From positions 3,944,001-4,008,000 of the forward strand of contig NZ_CP045740.1 in the NCBI RefSeq assembly GCF_009650765.1: DNA of 64,000 nucleotides, read 5' to 3'. Each line of letters starts with the position of its first letter. The first letter of the stretch is position 1. The notes under the pieces are model-generated. The model had not been told where the DNA came from. It did no database searches and saw only the letters and a list, made by a program, of their open reading frames with translations. A program made the translations under genes and the position numbers. The DNA comes from Streptomyces sp. SUK 48. GTDB taxonomy: Bacteria > Actinomycetota > Actinomycetes > Streptomycetales > Streptomycetaceae. Shown here piece after piece: positions 35,941-47,617 of the stretch.

Positions 35941-36396
35941 TCAGTCGCCCGGCTGCGAAGACCGCTTGGGCCGCCACACGACCAGCGCGCTGGTCTGCTG
36001 GACCTCCTGGTACGGGACCAGGTCCCGCCGGTAGGAGGCGTGCACGGCGGCCTCGCGCTGGCGCATGGTGGCCGCCGCGCCGTCCAGGGCCGACTCCAGC
36101 TCCGCGACGCGGGACTGGAGCGCGACGACCTGGTTCTCCAGTTCGATGATGCGCTTGATGCCGGCCAGGTTGATGCCCTCGTCCTGCGACAACTGCTGCA
36201 CCTGGCGGAGCAGTTCGATGTCACGGGCCGAGTAGCGCCGGCCCCGGCCCGCGGTGCGGTCCGGGGAGACCAGGCCCAGGCGGTCGTACTGGCGCAGGGT
36301 CTGCGGGTGGAGTCCGGAGAGCTGGGCCGCCACCGAGATGACGTAGACCGGGGTCTCCTCGGTCAGTTCGTACGGATTGCGCCGGCGGCCTTCCAT
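35941..36396 (-). CDS. hspR: MerR-family heat-shock repressor HspR
   Basis: About 151 residues. A MerR-type helix-turn-helix ('VISVAAQLSGLHPQTLRQYDRLGLVSP', 'RRYSARDIELLRQVQQLSQDEGINLAGIKRII') is followed by a coiled coil ('LENQVVALQSRVAELESAL') and a basic tail. It binds HAIR sites before dnaK and clpB, with DnaK as co-repressor, in known actinomycetes. ATG 36396 has GAGGGTG upstream. Last gene of the dnaK-grpE-dnaJ-hspR operon, 5 bp after dnaJ. Confidence 0.96.
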   Translation of the reverse strand: MEGRRRNPYELTEETPVYVISVAAQLSGLHPQTLRQYDRLGLVSPDRTAGRGRRYSARDIELLRQVQQLSQDEGINLAGIKRIIELENQVVALQSRVAELESALDGAAATMRQREAAVHASYRRDLVPYQEVQQTSALVVWRPKRSSQPGD

Positions 36397-36401
36397 CACC
36401 C

Positions 36402-37577
36402 TCAAGCTCCCTTCGCGGCCTCGAACAGCTCCGCCCGCGGGTCCTCGCCCGCGGTCGCCTCGCGATACGCCTCCAGTGCGTCACGAGCCTTCCCCGACAG
36501 GTCCTCGGGGACACTCACCTCGACGGTGACCAGGAGGTCGCCGCGGGTGCCGTCCTTGCGGACCGCGCCCTTGCCGCGGGCCCGCATGGTCCTGCCGTTC
36601 GGAGTGCCCGGGGGCAGCTTCAGGGTGACCGGCGGGCCGCCGAGGGTCGGCACCCGCACCTCGCCGCCGAGCGCCGCCTCCGTGAAGGTGACCGGGACGG
36701 TCACTGTGAGGTTGTCGCCCTTGCGGCCGAACACCGGGTGCTCGCCCACGTGCACGGTCACGTACAGATCGCCCGCCGGACCGCCCCGCTCGCCGGGGGC
36801 GCCCTTGCCGCGCAGCCGGATCCGCTGCCCGTCGGTGACGCCCGCCGGGATGCGGACCTGCATGGTGCGCGAGGACTTGGCGCGTCCGCTGCCCTTGCAG
36901 TCGGGGCAGGGGTGCTCCGCGATCAGACCGCGGCCCTTGCAGTCGGGGCAGGGGTCGGTCAGCGAGAAGCCGCCGCCCGAGCCCCGGGCGATCTGGCCGG
37001 TGCCGACGCAGGTCGGGCACACCCGGGGCGTGCCGTTCTTGTCGCCGGTGCCGGAACACGCCTTGCAGGGCTGCTGGGAGGTCATCCGCAGCGGGACCGT
37101 GGCCCCCTCGATCGCCTCGGTGAAGCTGAGGGTGACCTCGGTGTCCACGTCCTGGCCGCGGCGCGGCTGCGTACGGGTCGCCCCGCCCGCGCCGCCCCGG
37201 TTGAACAGGCCCCCGAAGACATCGCCGAGCCCGCCGCCGAAGCCGCCGCCCTGGGCGGTGCCGCCGCCTCCGAAGAGGTCGCCCAGGTCGAAGTTGAAGT
37301 TGCCGCCGCCGGCGCCCGGCCCGGGGCGGAAGCCCCCGTTGCCGAACAGGGCGCGCGCCTCGTCGTACTCCTTGCGCTTCTTGGGGTCGCCGAGGACGTC
37401 GTTCGCCTCGGAGATCTCCTTGAAACGCTCCTCGGCCTTGGCGTTGCCCTTGTTGGCGTCCGGGTGGAACTCGCGCGCGAGCTTCCGGTACGCCTTCTTG
37501 ATCTCGGCCTCGGTGGCGTCCTTGGGGACGCCGAGAACCTTGTAGAAGTCCTTCTCGATGAAGTCCTTGGTGCTCAT
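36402..37577 (-). CDS. dnaJ: Co-chaperone DnaJ
   Basis: 391 residues. J domain with the HPD triad ('KLAREFHPDANKG'), a Gly/Phe-rich linker, four zinc-finger CxxCxGxG-type repeats ('CKACSGTG', 'CPTCVGTG', 'CPDCKGRG', 'CPDCKGSG') and the C-terminal substrate-binding domain. Stimulates DnaK ATPase and delivers clients. Third gene of the operon, 36 bp after grpE. Confidence 0.97.
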   Translation of the reverse strand: MSTKDFIEKDFYKVLGVPKDATEAEIKKAYRKLAREFHPDANKGNAKAEERFKEISEANDVLGDPKKRKEYDEARALFGNGGFRPGPGAGGGNFNFDLGDLFGGGGTAQGGGFGGGLGDVFGGLFNRGGAGGATRTQPRRGQDVDTEVTLSFTEAIEGATVPLRMTSQQPCKACSGTGDKNGTPRVCPTCVGTGQIARGSGGGFSLTDPCPDCKGRGLIAEHPCPDCKGSGRAKSSRTMQVRIPAGVTDGQRIRLRGKGAPGERGGPAGDLYVTVHVGEHPVFGRKGDNLTVTVPVTFTEAALGGEVRVPTLGGPPVTLKLPPGTPNGRTMRARGKGAVRKDGTRGDLLVTVEVSVPEDLSGKARDALEAYREATAGEDPRAELFEAAKGA

Positions 37578-37613
37578 CCCCGACGTCCCTCCTTCCCGTC
37601 CGCTGTGATTACG

Positions 37614-40186
<2,573 letters not shown>

Positions 40187-40194
40187 TCAACAGA

Positions 40195-40215
40195 CCTGAG
40201 TCATGGGGACTCAAG
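40195..40215. promoter_or_regulatory. HAIR operator 2 upstream of dnaK
   Basis: CCTGAGT-CATGGGG-ACTCAAG, one mismatch from the consensus, 52 bp (about five helical turns) from operator 1. It abuts the stop codon of the next gene upstream (40218). Confidence 0.9.
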
Positions 40216-40217
40216 TC

Positions 40218-41249
40218 TTATCCGTTCCTTACACGCAACCGACTGCTGACCTGCGTCGATGCCATACGACGCGGTCGCTGGACCGGAATCCGAACGGGCG
40301 CCCGCAGGAGGATGAGCACCAGGACGACCGCTCCTCCCGCCACCCACAGCGCGGGTTCCTCGCCCGCCCACCCGCCATGCACGAGCACCCCGGTGAACAC
40401 CGCGGCGAAGGCGCCCACCCCGAGCACCACCACGGCCCCCGGCTGGGTGAGCCCGAACCGCCGCAGCCGGTGCACCAGGTGGTCCGGCCCGCGCCGCAGC
40501 AGCGGCCGGCGCCCGAGCAGCCGTACGACGACCACCAGGGCGGTGTCCGCGAGGGCGACGGCGCCGAAGCAGAACAGCACGGCTGTGCTCGGCCCGATCG
40601 CGTACCCCGCGCGGGTGAAGACGACCCCGGAGGACAGCAGGAAGCCGGTGAACAGCGAGCCGCAGGCGCCGAGTCCGACCCGCGCGGGATGCCAGTTGTG
40701 CATCAGGAAGCCGGTGAGGGCGGCGGCGAACACGCTGAGCAGGACGGCGAGCCCGTCCATCACCTCGATGGCGGCGCAGACCCCGGCCCCGAAGGCGGTG
40801 ACCACGCCGACGGTCCCGGCGAGGCCGTCCGCGTGGTCGAGCCCCCGGAAGGCGAGCGTGACGACGACGATCCCGGCCACGGCGAGCGCGCCCCCGGCCG
40901 GCCCCGTCTCGTCGTACGGCACCACGCAGGCCGCCGCCACCGCCGTACCGGCGGCGATCACCCGGCCGCGCAGCCGCCAGACGTCGGCCACCAGGCCGAG
41001 CAGTCCGACCGCCACGGCGGCCAGCAGCAGCCCGCCGACACCGTCACCCAGCGGGGCCACCCGGGTCCATTCACCCGTCCAGGCGACCAGCGAGGTGACG
41101 GTGACGACGGCGAGGCCGCCGAGCAGCGGCAGGGGGCGCTGCCGGCGTCGGTCGACGACCCCCGCCCGCAGGGCGGGCAGCCGGAACAGCGCCGCGAGGA
41201 CGGCGGTGAGCAGCAGGGCGGCGGAGGCCGCGGCGATCCCGTAGAGCAC
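40218..41249 (-). CDS. Glycosyltransferase family 4 / MraY-like membrane transferase
   Basis: About 343 residues, roughly ten membrane helices. Resembles WecA/TagO/MraY enzymes that transfer sugar-phosphate to undecaprenyl phosphate: 'LPLLGGLAVV' near the N-terminus and 'FRGLDHADGLAGTVGVV' where the family usually has an Asp-rich NxxxxDGxDGLA motif. The motif is partly altered (RGLDHADGLAG), so activity is plausible but not certain. GTG 41249 is the likely start. Its 3' end is close to the dnaK promoter. Confidence 0.75.
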   Translation of the reverse strand: MLYGIAAASAALLLTAVLAALFRLPALRAGVVDRRRQRPLPLLGGLAVVTVTSLVAWTGEWTRVAPLGDGVGGLLLAAVAVGLLGLVADVWRLRGRVIAAGTAVAAACVVPYDETGPAGGALAVAGIVVVTLAFRGLDHADGLAGTVGVVTAFGAGVCAAIEVMDGLAVLLSVFAAALTGFLMHNWHPARVGLGACGSLFTGFLLSSGVVFTRAGYAIGPSTAVLFCFGAVALADTALVVVVRLLGRRPLLRRGPDHLVHRLRRFGLTQPGAVVVLGVGAFAAVFTGVLVHGGWAGEEPALWVAGGAVVLVLILLRAPVRIPVQRPRRMASTQVSSRLRVRNG

Positions 41250-41467
41250 GGCTCTAAGGTAGGGGTGAAAGTAGCAATTCGGGATGAATAACACGATCAG
41301 ATTGCCCTCGGGGTGATCAGCGCGCCACCATGGGCGACCCTCAGCGACCCATATCACCCCGCGCTCCCCTGCATCGCGACGGAAGATAGGGGTAGTCTCA
41401 GAGGACTACATAAGTTACCGCTTAGTAATGTCGCTCGGTCAATTCGAGGCCGCCCTCAGGAGCCCCA
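41250..41467. other. Divergent promoter gap with possible small operator
   Basis: Between the GT4 gene (minus) and the Fe-S reductase (plus). TTAC-N6-GTAA (41415-41428) lies 40 bp before the ATG and could be a TetR-type half-site pair; this is a weak call. Nothing else recognised. Confidence 0.3.
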
Positions 41468-43750
41468 ATGCAACTCGCCGCGATCATCGTGTCGCTGGTC
41501 CTGATCGTGGTCGGCGTGGCACTGTTCGGCCGCGCCCTCCTCCAGATCTTCAACTTCATGCGTCTCGGCCAGCCCGTACCGGCCGGGACCAGGACCGACG
41601 AGCCCGTGCAGCGCACCGTCACGGTGGCCAAGGAGTTCCTCGGCCACACCCGGATGAACCGCTGGGGCATCGTGGGCGTGGCGCACTGGTTCGTGGCGGT
41701 GGGCTTCTTCTCCCTGCTGCTGACGATCGTCAACGCGATCGGCCAGCTCTTCAAGGCGGACTGGATTCTGCCGGTCATCGGCGACTGGGCGCCGTACAAC
41801 ATCTTCGTCGAATTCCTCGGCACGATGACCACGCTCGGCATCCTGGTGCTGATCGTGATCCGCCAGCTGAGCAAGCCGGACAAGCCGGGCCGCAAGTCCC
41901 GCTTCGCCGGCTCGAACTTCGGCCAGGCGTACTTCGTCGAGGCCGTCATCCTGATCGTCGGCGTCTGCATCTTCACGCTGCACGCCCTGGAGGGCGCCCA
42001 GCACCACGTCGACGGCTACGAGGCGTCGTTCTTCATCTCGTATCCGGTCGTCGCCTGGTTCAAGGGCATGAGCGTCGGCACGCTCCAGAACCTCACCTAC
42101 TTCTTCGCCGCCCTGAAGATCGCGACCTCCTTCATCTGGATGATCACGGTCGCCCTGAAGACCGACATGGGCGTGGCCTGGCACCGCTTCCTGGCGTTCC
42201 CGAACATCTGGTTCAAGCGCAACGCCGACGGCGGCACCTCGCTCGGCGCGCTGCTGCCGATGACCTCGGGCGGCAAGGCGATCGACTTCACCGACCCCGG
42301 CGAGGACGACGTCTTCGGCGTCTCCCAGGTCGAGCAGTTCTCCTGGAAGGGCCTGCTGGACTTCTCCACCTGCACCGAGTGCGGCCGCTGCCAGTCGCAG
42401 TGCCCCGCCTGGAACACCGGCAAGCCGCTCTCCCCGAAGCTGCTGATCATGTCGCTGCGGGACAACGCGCACGCCAAGGCGCCCTACCTGCTGGCCGGCG
42501 GCGGCAAGACGATGGAGGGCGAGGAGAAGGCGTCCGAGGAGCAGCTGGCCCATGTCCCGGCCGCGGCCCTGGCCGAGGCCGAGCGCCCGCTGATCGGCAC
42601 CGCCGAGGAGAACGGCGTCATCGACCCGGACGTGCTGTGGTCCTGCACCACCTGCGGCGCCTGCGTCGAGCAGTGCCCCGTCGACATCGAGCACGTCGAC
42701 CACATCGTGGACATGCGCCGCTACCAGGTCATGATCGAGTCGGCCTTCCCCTCCGAGGCGGGCACGATGCTCAAGAACCTGGAGAAGAAGGGCAACCCCT
42801 GGGGCCTGGCCAAGAAGCAGCGCCTGGAGTGGACCAAGGAGGTCGACTTCGAGGTCCCGGTCGTCGGCAGGGACATCGAGGACCTCACCGAGGTCGAGTA
42901 CCTGTACTGGGTCGGCTGCGCGGGCGCGCTGGAAGACCGCGCCAAGAAGACCACGAAGGCGTTCGCCGAACTCCTGCACATCGCGGGCGTCAAGTTCGCG
43001 ATCATGGGCGGCGACGAGAAGTGCACCGGTGACTCCGCCCGCCGCCTGGGCAACGAGCCTCTGTTCCAGGAGCTCGGCATGGAGAACGTGATGGCCCTGA
43101 ACACGGCGTTCGGCGAGGAGCTGGACGACGACGGCAAGGCCACCGCGGAGTCCCGCAAGCCCAAATCGGCGAAGAAGATCGTCGCCACCTGCCCGCACTG
43201 CCTCAACACGCTCGGCAACGAGTACCCGCAGCTCGGCGGCGACTACGAGGTCATCCACCACACCCAGCTGCTCCAGCACCTGGTGGACGAGGGCAAGCTG
43301 ATCCCCATCACCCCGGTCGAGGGCATCATCACCTACCACGACCCGTGCTACCTGGGCCGCCACAACAAGATCTACACGCCCCCGCGCGAGATCATCGGCA
43401 AGGTCCCGGGCCTGCGCAACGAGGAGATGCACCGCCACAAGGAGCGCGGCTTCTGCTGCGGCGCCGGCGGCGCGCGGATGTGGATGGAGGAGCGCATCGG
43501 CAAGCGCATCAACAACGAGCGCGTGGACGAGGCCCTCTCCCTCAACCCCGACATCGTCTCCACGGCCTGCCCGTTCTGCCTCGTCATGCTGACCGACTCG
43601 GTCAACGGCAAGAAGAACGACGGCAAGGCCAAGGAGTCCATCCAGGTCGTGGACGTCGCCCAGCTCCTGCTGGACTCCGTGCGCACCCCGGTGGACCCGG
43701 CGGGCGAGACCGAGTCCGAGCCCGCCCCGGAGCCCGAACCGGTCAAGTGA
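41468..43750 (+). CDS. Membrane Fe-S reductase with CCG domains (heterodisulfide reductase-like)
   Basis: 760 residues. Five membrane helices in the first 250 residues form a heme- or quinone-type domain; then two 4Fe-4S motifs ('CTECGRCQSQCP' and 'CTTCGACVEQCP'), followed by two cysteine-rich CCG domains ('CPHCLNTLGNEYP', 'YHDPCYLGRHN', 'GFCCGAGGARMWMEE', 'TACPFCLVML'). This is the layout of actinobacterial HdrD/GlpC-like oxidoreductases that pass electrons at the membrane; partner unknown. CAGGAG lies five bases upstream of ATG 41468. Single gene ending at a strong terminator. Confidence 0.92.
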   Translation: MQLAAIIVSLVLIVVGVALFGRALLQIFNFMRLGQPVPAGTRTDEPVQRTVTVAKEFLGHTRMNRWGIVGVAHWFVAVGFFSLLLTIVNAIGQLFKADWILPVIGDWAPYNIFVEFLGTMTTLGILVLIVIRQLSKPDKPGRKSRFAGSNFGQAYFVEAVILIVGVCIFTLHALEGAQHHVDGYEASFFISYPVVAWFKGMSVGTLQNLTYFFAALKIATSFIWMITVALKTDMGVAWHRFLAFPNIWFKRNADGGTSLGALLPMTSGGKAIDFTDPGEDDVFGVSQVEQFSWKGLLDFSTCTECGRCQSQCPAWNTGKPLSPKLLIMSLRDNAHAKAPYLLAGGGKTMEGEEKASEEQLAHVPAAALAEAERPLIGTAEENGVIDPDVLWSCTTCGACVEQCPVDIEHVDHIVDMRRYQVMIESAFPSEAGTMLKNLEKKGNPWGLAKKQRLEWTKEVDFEVPVVGRDIEDLTEVEYLYWVGCAGALEDRAKKTTKAFAELLHIAGVKFAIMGGDEKCTGDSARRLGNEPLFQELGMENVMALNTAFGEELDDDGKATAESRKPKSAKKIVATCPHCLNTLGNEYPQLGGDYEVIHHTQLLQHLVDEGKLIPITPVEGIITYHDPCYLGRHNKIYTPPREIIGKVPGLRNEEMHRHKERGFCCGAGGARMWMEERIGKRINNERVDEALSLNPDIVSTACPFCLVMLTDSVNGKKNDGKAKESIQVVDVAQLLLDSVRTPVDPAGETESEPAPEPEPVK

Positions 43751-43774
43751 CGGCCCTGACGGCCCCCTGAGACC

Positions 43775-43815
43775 CGCCGACGCCCCCTGCTTCGCACAGG
43801 CAGGGGGCGTCGGCG
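43775..43815 (+). terminator. Terminator after the Fe-S reductase
   Basis: CGCCGACGCCCCCTGC / GCAGGGGGCGTCGGCG, perfect 16-bp stem, nine-base loop. Confidence 0.85.
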
Positions 43816-43890
43816 TTCCTCAAGGACCGCGACCGCGCGGAGGGCATGGCGCCGGGCCTCGGCGGTGCCGACGAGGTCCGGCGCCCCGCG

Positions 43891-44217
43891 TCACGCGGTC
43901 TTCGGGGCCGCCTGCTGCACCACGTCGAAGGACCACAGGGTGGAGCCGGAGGCGGCCGGCTTGGGGCGGTCGCCCTCGGTGGCGCCGCCCTGGTGGGCGG
44001 CCTTCATCGGGCCCTCCATCCACGCCTGGAAGGACGCCTCGTCGCGCCAGCGGGTGTAGACGAGGTACTGGTCGGTGCCCTCGACCGGGCGCAGCAGCTC
44101 GAACCACTCGAAACCGTCGGAGTTCTCCACCGCGTGCGCCCGCGAGGCGAACCGCTTCTCCAGGACCTCCCGCTGCTCGGCGGGCACGGTCAGCACATTG
44201 ATCTTCACTACGCTCAT
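43891..44217 (-). CDS. Antibiotic biosynthesis monooxygenase (ABM) family protein
   Basis: 108 residues. The dimeric ferredoxin-like ABM fold is recognised from 'VKINVLTVPAEQREVLEKRFASRAHAVENSDGFEWFELLRP' in family order and 'YLVYTRWRDEASFQAWM'. Relatives include heme-degrading IsdG and quinol monooxygenases, but many are of unknown role. ATG 44217 is the only start that leaves the first strand intact. Confidence 0.88.
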   Translation of the reverse strand: MSVVKINVLTVPAEQREVLEKRFASRAHAVENSDGFEWFELLRPVEGTDQYLVYTRWRDEASFQAWMEGPMKAAHQGGATEGDRPKPAASGSTLWSFDVVQQAAPKTA

Positions 44218-44390
44218 GCCTCCATCCTGCGCCACCCGTCCCGCTCCCGCCGCAGGGGCACCCGGTAACTCGCCACACGCCGCACACACTTACCGGCGTC
44301 CGCCGGGACTCCCGTACAGCCCTCGCCCGCCGGCCCGACCGGGGCACCGCGGTGCGGCTGCGTCTTCGCGGACCGAGCCGGACCGAGCCA

Positions 44391-44456
44391 GCCGGGCTGA
44401 GCCGGGCTGAGCCGGGCTGAGCCGGGCCGGGGCGGGCTGAGCCGGGCCGGGGCGGT
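44391..44456. repeat. 10-bp tandem repeat GCCGGGCTGA
   Basis: Four perfect units at 44391-44430, followed by two longer units built from GCCGGGCCGGGGCGG. It lies about 130 bp upstream of the YIP1 gene, after a related GACCGAGCC run at 44371. A simple GC-rich satellite prone to slippage. Confidence 0.85.
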
Positions 44457-44585
44457 TCAAACCCGGAACCATCCCTGGTGAAAGGGCTGACGGTCCCTTA
44501 GGGGATGTCACAGGTCGGCCGCAATGCCGGGCCCGGACCGCCGGGCCCGGCACGTGACCCTCCGGGACCAGGTACGTTCGATGAC

Positions 44586-45605
44586 GTGGCTGGATTCAGG
44601 ATCGGACGCGGGGGCCGGGACGACCGCACCCCCCAGGGACAGCAGGCGCCGCAGGGACCGTCGTACGGCCGCCCCGGCCCGTCGGACGGGCGACGCGGCC
44701 CGTCGTCGCGCGGGCGGCAGGGGCCCCAGGCGCCCGGGCAGGGCGCGGGACGGCCGTCGTACGGCTACCCGTCGCCGCAGCCGTCGCAGCCGCCGTACGG
44801 GCAACCGCCGCACGGCCGGCAGTCGTACGGCCAGCAGTCGTACGGGCAGCAGGGGTACCCGCAGCAGGGCCGGCCGTACGGCCACCAGGGCTCGGCGAAC
44901 GACGGCCCGGAGTACTTCGACGACGGCTACGGGAGCGGCGCGCCGGACCCGTACGCGGCCAACAACCCGGGCCACACCCAGGCATTCTCGATCGACGAGG
45001 CCGCCGGCTACACCCAGGGCTCGACGTACCAGGCCGGCGCCGCCGCGCCCGCCCCGCCGGTGGGCCCGCCGCTGCACTGGAAGGAACTGCTGCGGGGGAT
45101 CGTCCTGTCCCCCGACCCGACGTTCCTGCGCATGCGGGACTACACGATGTGGGGCCCGGCCCTGATCGTGACGTTCCTCTACGGCCTGCTCGCCGTCTTC
45201 GGCTTCGACGACGCCCGCAAGGAGGCCATCGGCGCCACGCTGTCCAACGCGGTGCCGATCGTGCTGATCACCGCCGTCGTGATGGTGTTCGGCCTGTTCA
45301 TCCTCGGCGTGGTCACCCACACCCTGGCCCGCCAGCTCGGCGGCGACGGCGCCTGGCAGCCCACGGTGGGCCTGTCCATGCTGATCACGGCGCTCACGGA
45401 CGCGCCCCGGCTGATCTTCGCCATGTTCTTCGGCGGTGACGCGGGCTTCGTCCAGATACTCGGCTGGGCCACCTGGCTCGCCGCGGGCGCGCTGCTCACC
45501 ATGATGGTCTCCCGCTCCCACGACCTGCCCTGGCCGAAGGCGCTGGGCGCGTCGGCGATCCAGCTGATCGCGCTGCTGTCGATCGTGAAGCTGGGGACGT
45601 TCTAG
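44586..45605 (+). CDS. YIP1 family membrane protein with Gln/Gly/Tyr-rich N-terminus
   Basis: About 339 residues. The first 150 are low-complexity ('SYGQQSYGQQGYPQQGRPYG'-like) and probably disordered on the cytoplasmic side. The rest is a YIP1 domain: 'WKELLRGIVLSPDPTFLRMRDYTMWGPAL' then about five helices ('LIVTFLYGLLAVFGF', 'IVLITAVVMVFGLFILGVV'). Function unknown in bacteria. GTG 44586 ('AGFRIGRG') is preferred because this opening is what I recall for homologues; earlier in-frame starts add Pro/Gly-rich sequence. Confidence 0.8.
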   Translation: MAGFRIGRGGRDDRTPQGQQAPQGPSYGRPGPSDGRRGPSSRGRQGPQAPGQGAGRPSYGYPSPQPSQPPYGQPPHGRQSYGQQSYGQQGYPQQGRPYGHQGSANDGPEYFDDGYGSGAPDPYAANNPGHTQAFSIDEAAGYTQGSTYQAGAAAPAPPVGPPLHWKELLRGIVLSPDPTFLRMRDYTMWGPALIVTFLYGLLAVFGFDDARKEAIGATLSNAVPIVLITAVVMVFGLFILGVVTHTLARQLGGDGAWQPTVGLSMLITALTDAPRLIFAMFFGGDAGFVQILGWATWLAAGALLTMMVSRSHDLPWPKALGASAIQLIALLSIVKLGTF

Positions 45606-45622
45606 ACCGTCGGACATGAGAG

Positions 45623-45660
45623 AAGGGCCCCCGGCGCGGTCTCCGCCGCCGGGGGCCCTT
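45623..45660 (+). terminator. Terminator after the YIP1 gene
   Basis: AAGGGCCCCCGGCG / CGCCGGGGGCCCTT, perfect 14-bp stem with a ten-base loop and following T run; also serves the convergent phosphoribosyltransferase gene. Confidence 0.85.
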
Positions 45661-45688
45661 TCCCGTGTCCTTGTGCTGCCGCTGTCCC

Positions 45689-46186
45689 TCAGGCGTCGAG
45701 CACCTGGTCGTCCCGCTTCACGACGGGCGGCTCCACGCTCCACGGGAAGTTGATCCAGTCGTCGGTGCGCTTCCAGACGTACTCGCACTTGACGAGGGAG
45801 TGGGACTTCTCATAGATCACCGCGGAGCGCACCTCGGCGACGGTGTCGAGGCAGAAGTCGCGGACCAGCTTCAGCGTCTTGCCGGTGTCGGCGACGTCGT
45901 CGGTGATCAGGACCTTCTTGTCGGAGAAGTCGATCACGTTCGGGACGGGCGCGAGCATGACCGGCATTTCGAGGGTCGTGCCCACGCCGGTGTAGAACTC
46001 GACGTTCACCAGGTGGATGTTCTTGCAGTCGAGGGCGTAGGCGAGCCCGCCGGCCACGAACACACCGCCGCGGGCGATGCTCAGGACGATGTCCGGCTCG
46101 TAGCCGTCGTCCGCGATGGTCCCCGCCAGCTCGCGGACGGCGCCGCCGAACCTCTCGTAGGTCAGGTTCTCCCGCACGTCGCTCAT
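45689..46186 (-). CDS. Phosphoribosyltransferase family protein
   Basis: 165 residues, type I PRTase fold. The PRPP motif is 'KKVLITDDVADTGKTLKLV' and the PPi loop is 'DIVLSIARGGVFVAGGLAYAL'. Similar to Gpt/xanthine-guanine type enzymes and to archaeal hypoxanthine PRTases. Substrate probably a purine base. ATG 46186 is 13 bp after the dcd stop, so the two are one transcript. Confidence 0.88.
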   Translation of the reverse strand: MSDVRENLTYERFGGAVRELAGTIADDGYEPDIVLSIARGGVFVAGGLAYALDCKNIHLVNVEFYTGVGTTLEMPVMLAPVPNVIDFSDKKVLITDDVADTGKTLKLVRDFCLDTVAEVRSAVIYEKSHSLVKCEYVWKRTDDWINFPWSVEPPVVKRDDQVLDA

Positions 46187-46199
46187 GTTCCGGCTGCCC

Positions 46200-46775
46200 T
46201 CACACCTGGGTCCGATGGAAATTGACATAGGACCGCGAGGCGGTCGGCCCACGCTGGCCCTGGTACCGCGAGCCGTAGCGCTCACTGCCGTACGGGAACT
46301 CCGCGGGCGAGGACAGCCGGAACAGGCACAGCTGGCCGATCTTCATCCCCGGCCAGAGCTTGATGGGCAGGGTGGCGAGGTTCGACAGCTCCAGGGTGAC
46401 GTGACCGCTGAAGCCCGGGTCGATGAACCCGGCGGTGGAGTGGGTGACCAGACCGAGCCGGCCCAGCGAGCTCTTGCCCTCGAGCCGCGAGGCGAGGTCG
46501 TCGGGCAGCGAGATGACCTCGTACGTCGACGCGAGCACGAACTCACCGGGGTGCAGGATGAACGGCTCGTCGCCCTCCGGCTCCACCAGCCGCGTCAGGT
46601 CGGGCTGCTCGACGGAGGGGTCGATGTGCGGGTACCGGTGGTTCTCGAACACCCGGAAATAGCGGTCCAGCCGAACATCGACGCTCGACGGCTGCACCAT
46701 GGATTCGTCAAAGGGATCGATCCGCACTCGCCCGGCGTCGATCTCGGCCCGGATGTCCTTGTCTGAGAGAAGCAC
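46200..46775 (-). CDS. dcd: dCTP deaminase
   Basis: 191 residues. '[17 protein letters not shown]' opening, '[17 protein letters not shown]', and the catalytic region '[18 protein letters not shown]' with the Glu/Ser/Arg set of the dUTPase superfamily. Deaminates dCTP to dUTP; some actinobacterial members also cleave dUTP. Located just upstream of the phosphoribosyltransferase gene. Confidence 0.97.
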   Translation of the reverse strand: MLLSDKDIRAEIDAGRVRIDPFDESMVQPSSVDVRLDRYFRVFENHRYPHIDPSVEQPDLTRLVEPEGDEPFILHPGEFVLASTYEVISLPDDLASRLEGKSSLGRLGLVTHSTAGFIDPGFSGHVTLELSNLATLPIKLWPGMKIGQLCLFRLSSPAEFPYGSERYGSRYQGQRGPTASRSYVNFHRTQV

Positions 46776-46848
46776 GTAGCGAGGATACGCAAGGCGCGCG
46801 GAGCCATGACAATCGTGACGACTCCGCGCGCCCGTGGTGACGCCGCGG

Positions 46849-47040
46849 CTACCCCGCGTGCGTAGTGACCTTGGCGCCTACCCCCTGCTTCCGCGGGGCG
46901 ACCGGTACGACGCTGCGCAGCCGCGCGCATCGCGGGCACCGCATGAGCCGACCGGGGCCGAGCCGCTCGGCCTGCTGCATCGGGAACGAAGCGGCGCTGA
47001 AGACGTGCCCATCGGCACAGCGGACGACGGTGTGTTCCAT
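46849..47040 (-). CDS. Small zinc-ribbon-like protein
   Basis: 63 residues: '[14 protein letters not shown]' and '[16 protein letters not shown]', with C-x-n-C-P-R-C and a His between, as in small zinc-binding proteins that recur in Streptomyces. ATG 47040; a longer in-frame start exists upstream but lacks conservation. Role unknown. Confidence 0.7.
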   Translation of the reverse strand: MEHTVVRCADGHVFSAASFPMQQAERLGPGRLMRCPRCARLRSVVPVAPRKQGVGAKVTTHAG

Positions 47041-47324
47041 CAAGTCCCTTAAGTCCCTTCCCCAAGAGCCTCGTCGGGCTGACCAACCCGACGACAAACG
47101 GCACATTACGGGATCAAAGAGACGACCCTCCAGGCGGCACTCCGGTCTCGCCCGGTGCCTCTCCCAGTACCCCAACCGTACGCCTCAACTCCCCCCGCCC
47201 GCAGCCGGATCCCCGCCCTGAAACACGCTCAGGCCCCCGGGCCGTGAGCACCGGGAGCCTGCGATGAGGTACAGTGAGCGAACGTCGGACAGGGACCGTT
47301 CTCGGAAGCTTTGTCCGTACTTAC
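47041..47324. other. Gap between the core genome and tRNA-Gly
   Basis: Contains a hairpin AGGCCCCCGG / CCGGGAGCCT (47231-47260) and should contain the tRNA promoter. The TACAGT at about 47269 is a possible -10 box but no -35 is convincing. Confidence 0.35.
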
Positions 47325-47398
47325 GCGGGTGTAGTTTAATGGTAGAACATCAGCTTCCCAAGCTGAGAGCGCGAGTTCGATTCTCGTCACCCGCTCCA
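47325..47398 (+). tRNA. tRNA-Gly (anticodon CCC)
   Basis: Cloverleaf readable by eye: acceptor GCGGGTG pairs with CACCCGC, anticodon loop TTCCCAA gives CCC (reads GGG), T-arm loop GTTCGATTC, discriminator T and encoded CCA. The 3' end is the likely attachment core for the element that follows, since a tyrosine-recombinase gene and mobilisation genes lie just downstream. Confidence 0.97.
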
Positions 47399-47402
47399 TG
47401 TG

Positions 47403-47434
47403 AAACCCCCAGGCCAGAGGCCCGGGGGTTTTTT
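47403..47434 (+). terminator. Rho-independent terminator after tRNA-Gly
   Basis: AACCCCCAGGCC / GGCCCGGGGGTT stem (one A-C mismatch) and a run of T. If the tRNA 3' end is the crossover site, this terminator belongs to the element or was brought with it. Confidence 0.85.
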
Positions 47435-47478
47435 GTTGTCTAGTCCAATTGGGGCGTGGCGTGCCCTATGTCGAGGTC

Positions 47479-47617
47479 AAGTGGCCAATTCAGGGGTACT
47501 CAGGCGCCACTTCAAGCGACTAACCCTCTGGCGTCTCGAATGACGAGACGCCATTTGTATGACCTGCGCCACTACGGCGCGGACGCCTGCGAAGTCGCTC
47601 CTGCGAAGCTGCCACTT
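47479..47617. repeat. Short inverted repeats in the gap after tRNA-Gly
   Basis: TGGCGTCTCG-AATGA-CGAGACGCCA (47529-47553) is a perfect ten-base hairpin. The heptamer AAGTGGC occurs at 47479 and its complement GCCACTT at 47506 and 47611. Such sites near an attachment core can be recombinase arm sites. The whole gap 47435-47759 has no gene I can support. Confidence 0.4.

Noticed and set aside
44391..44456. CRISPR or iteron array
   Set aside because: Ten-base GC satellite without spacers and no replication gene next to it.
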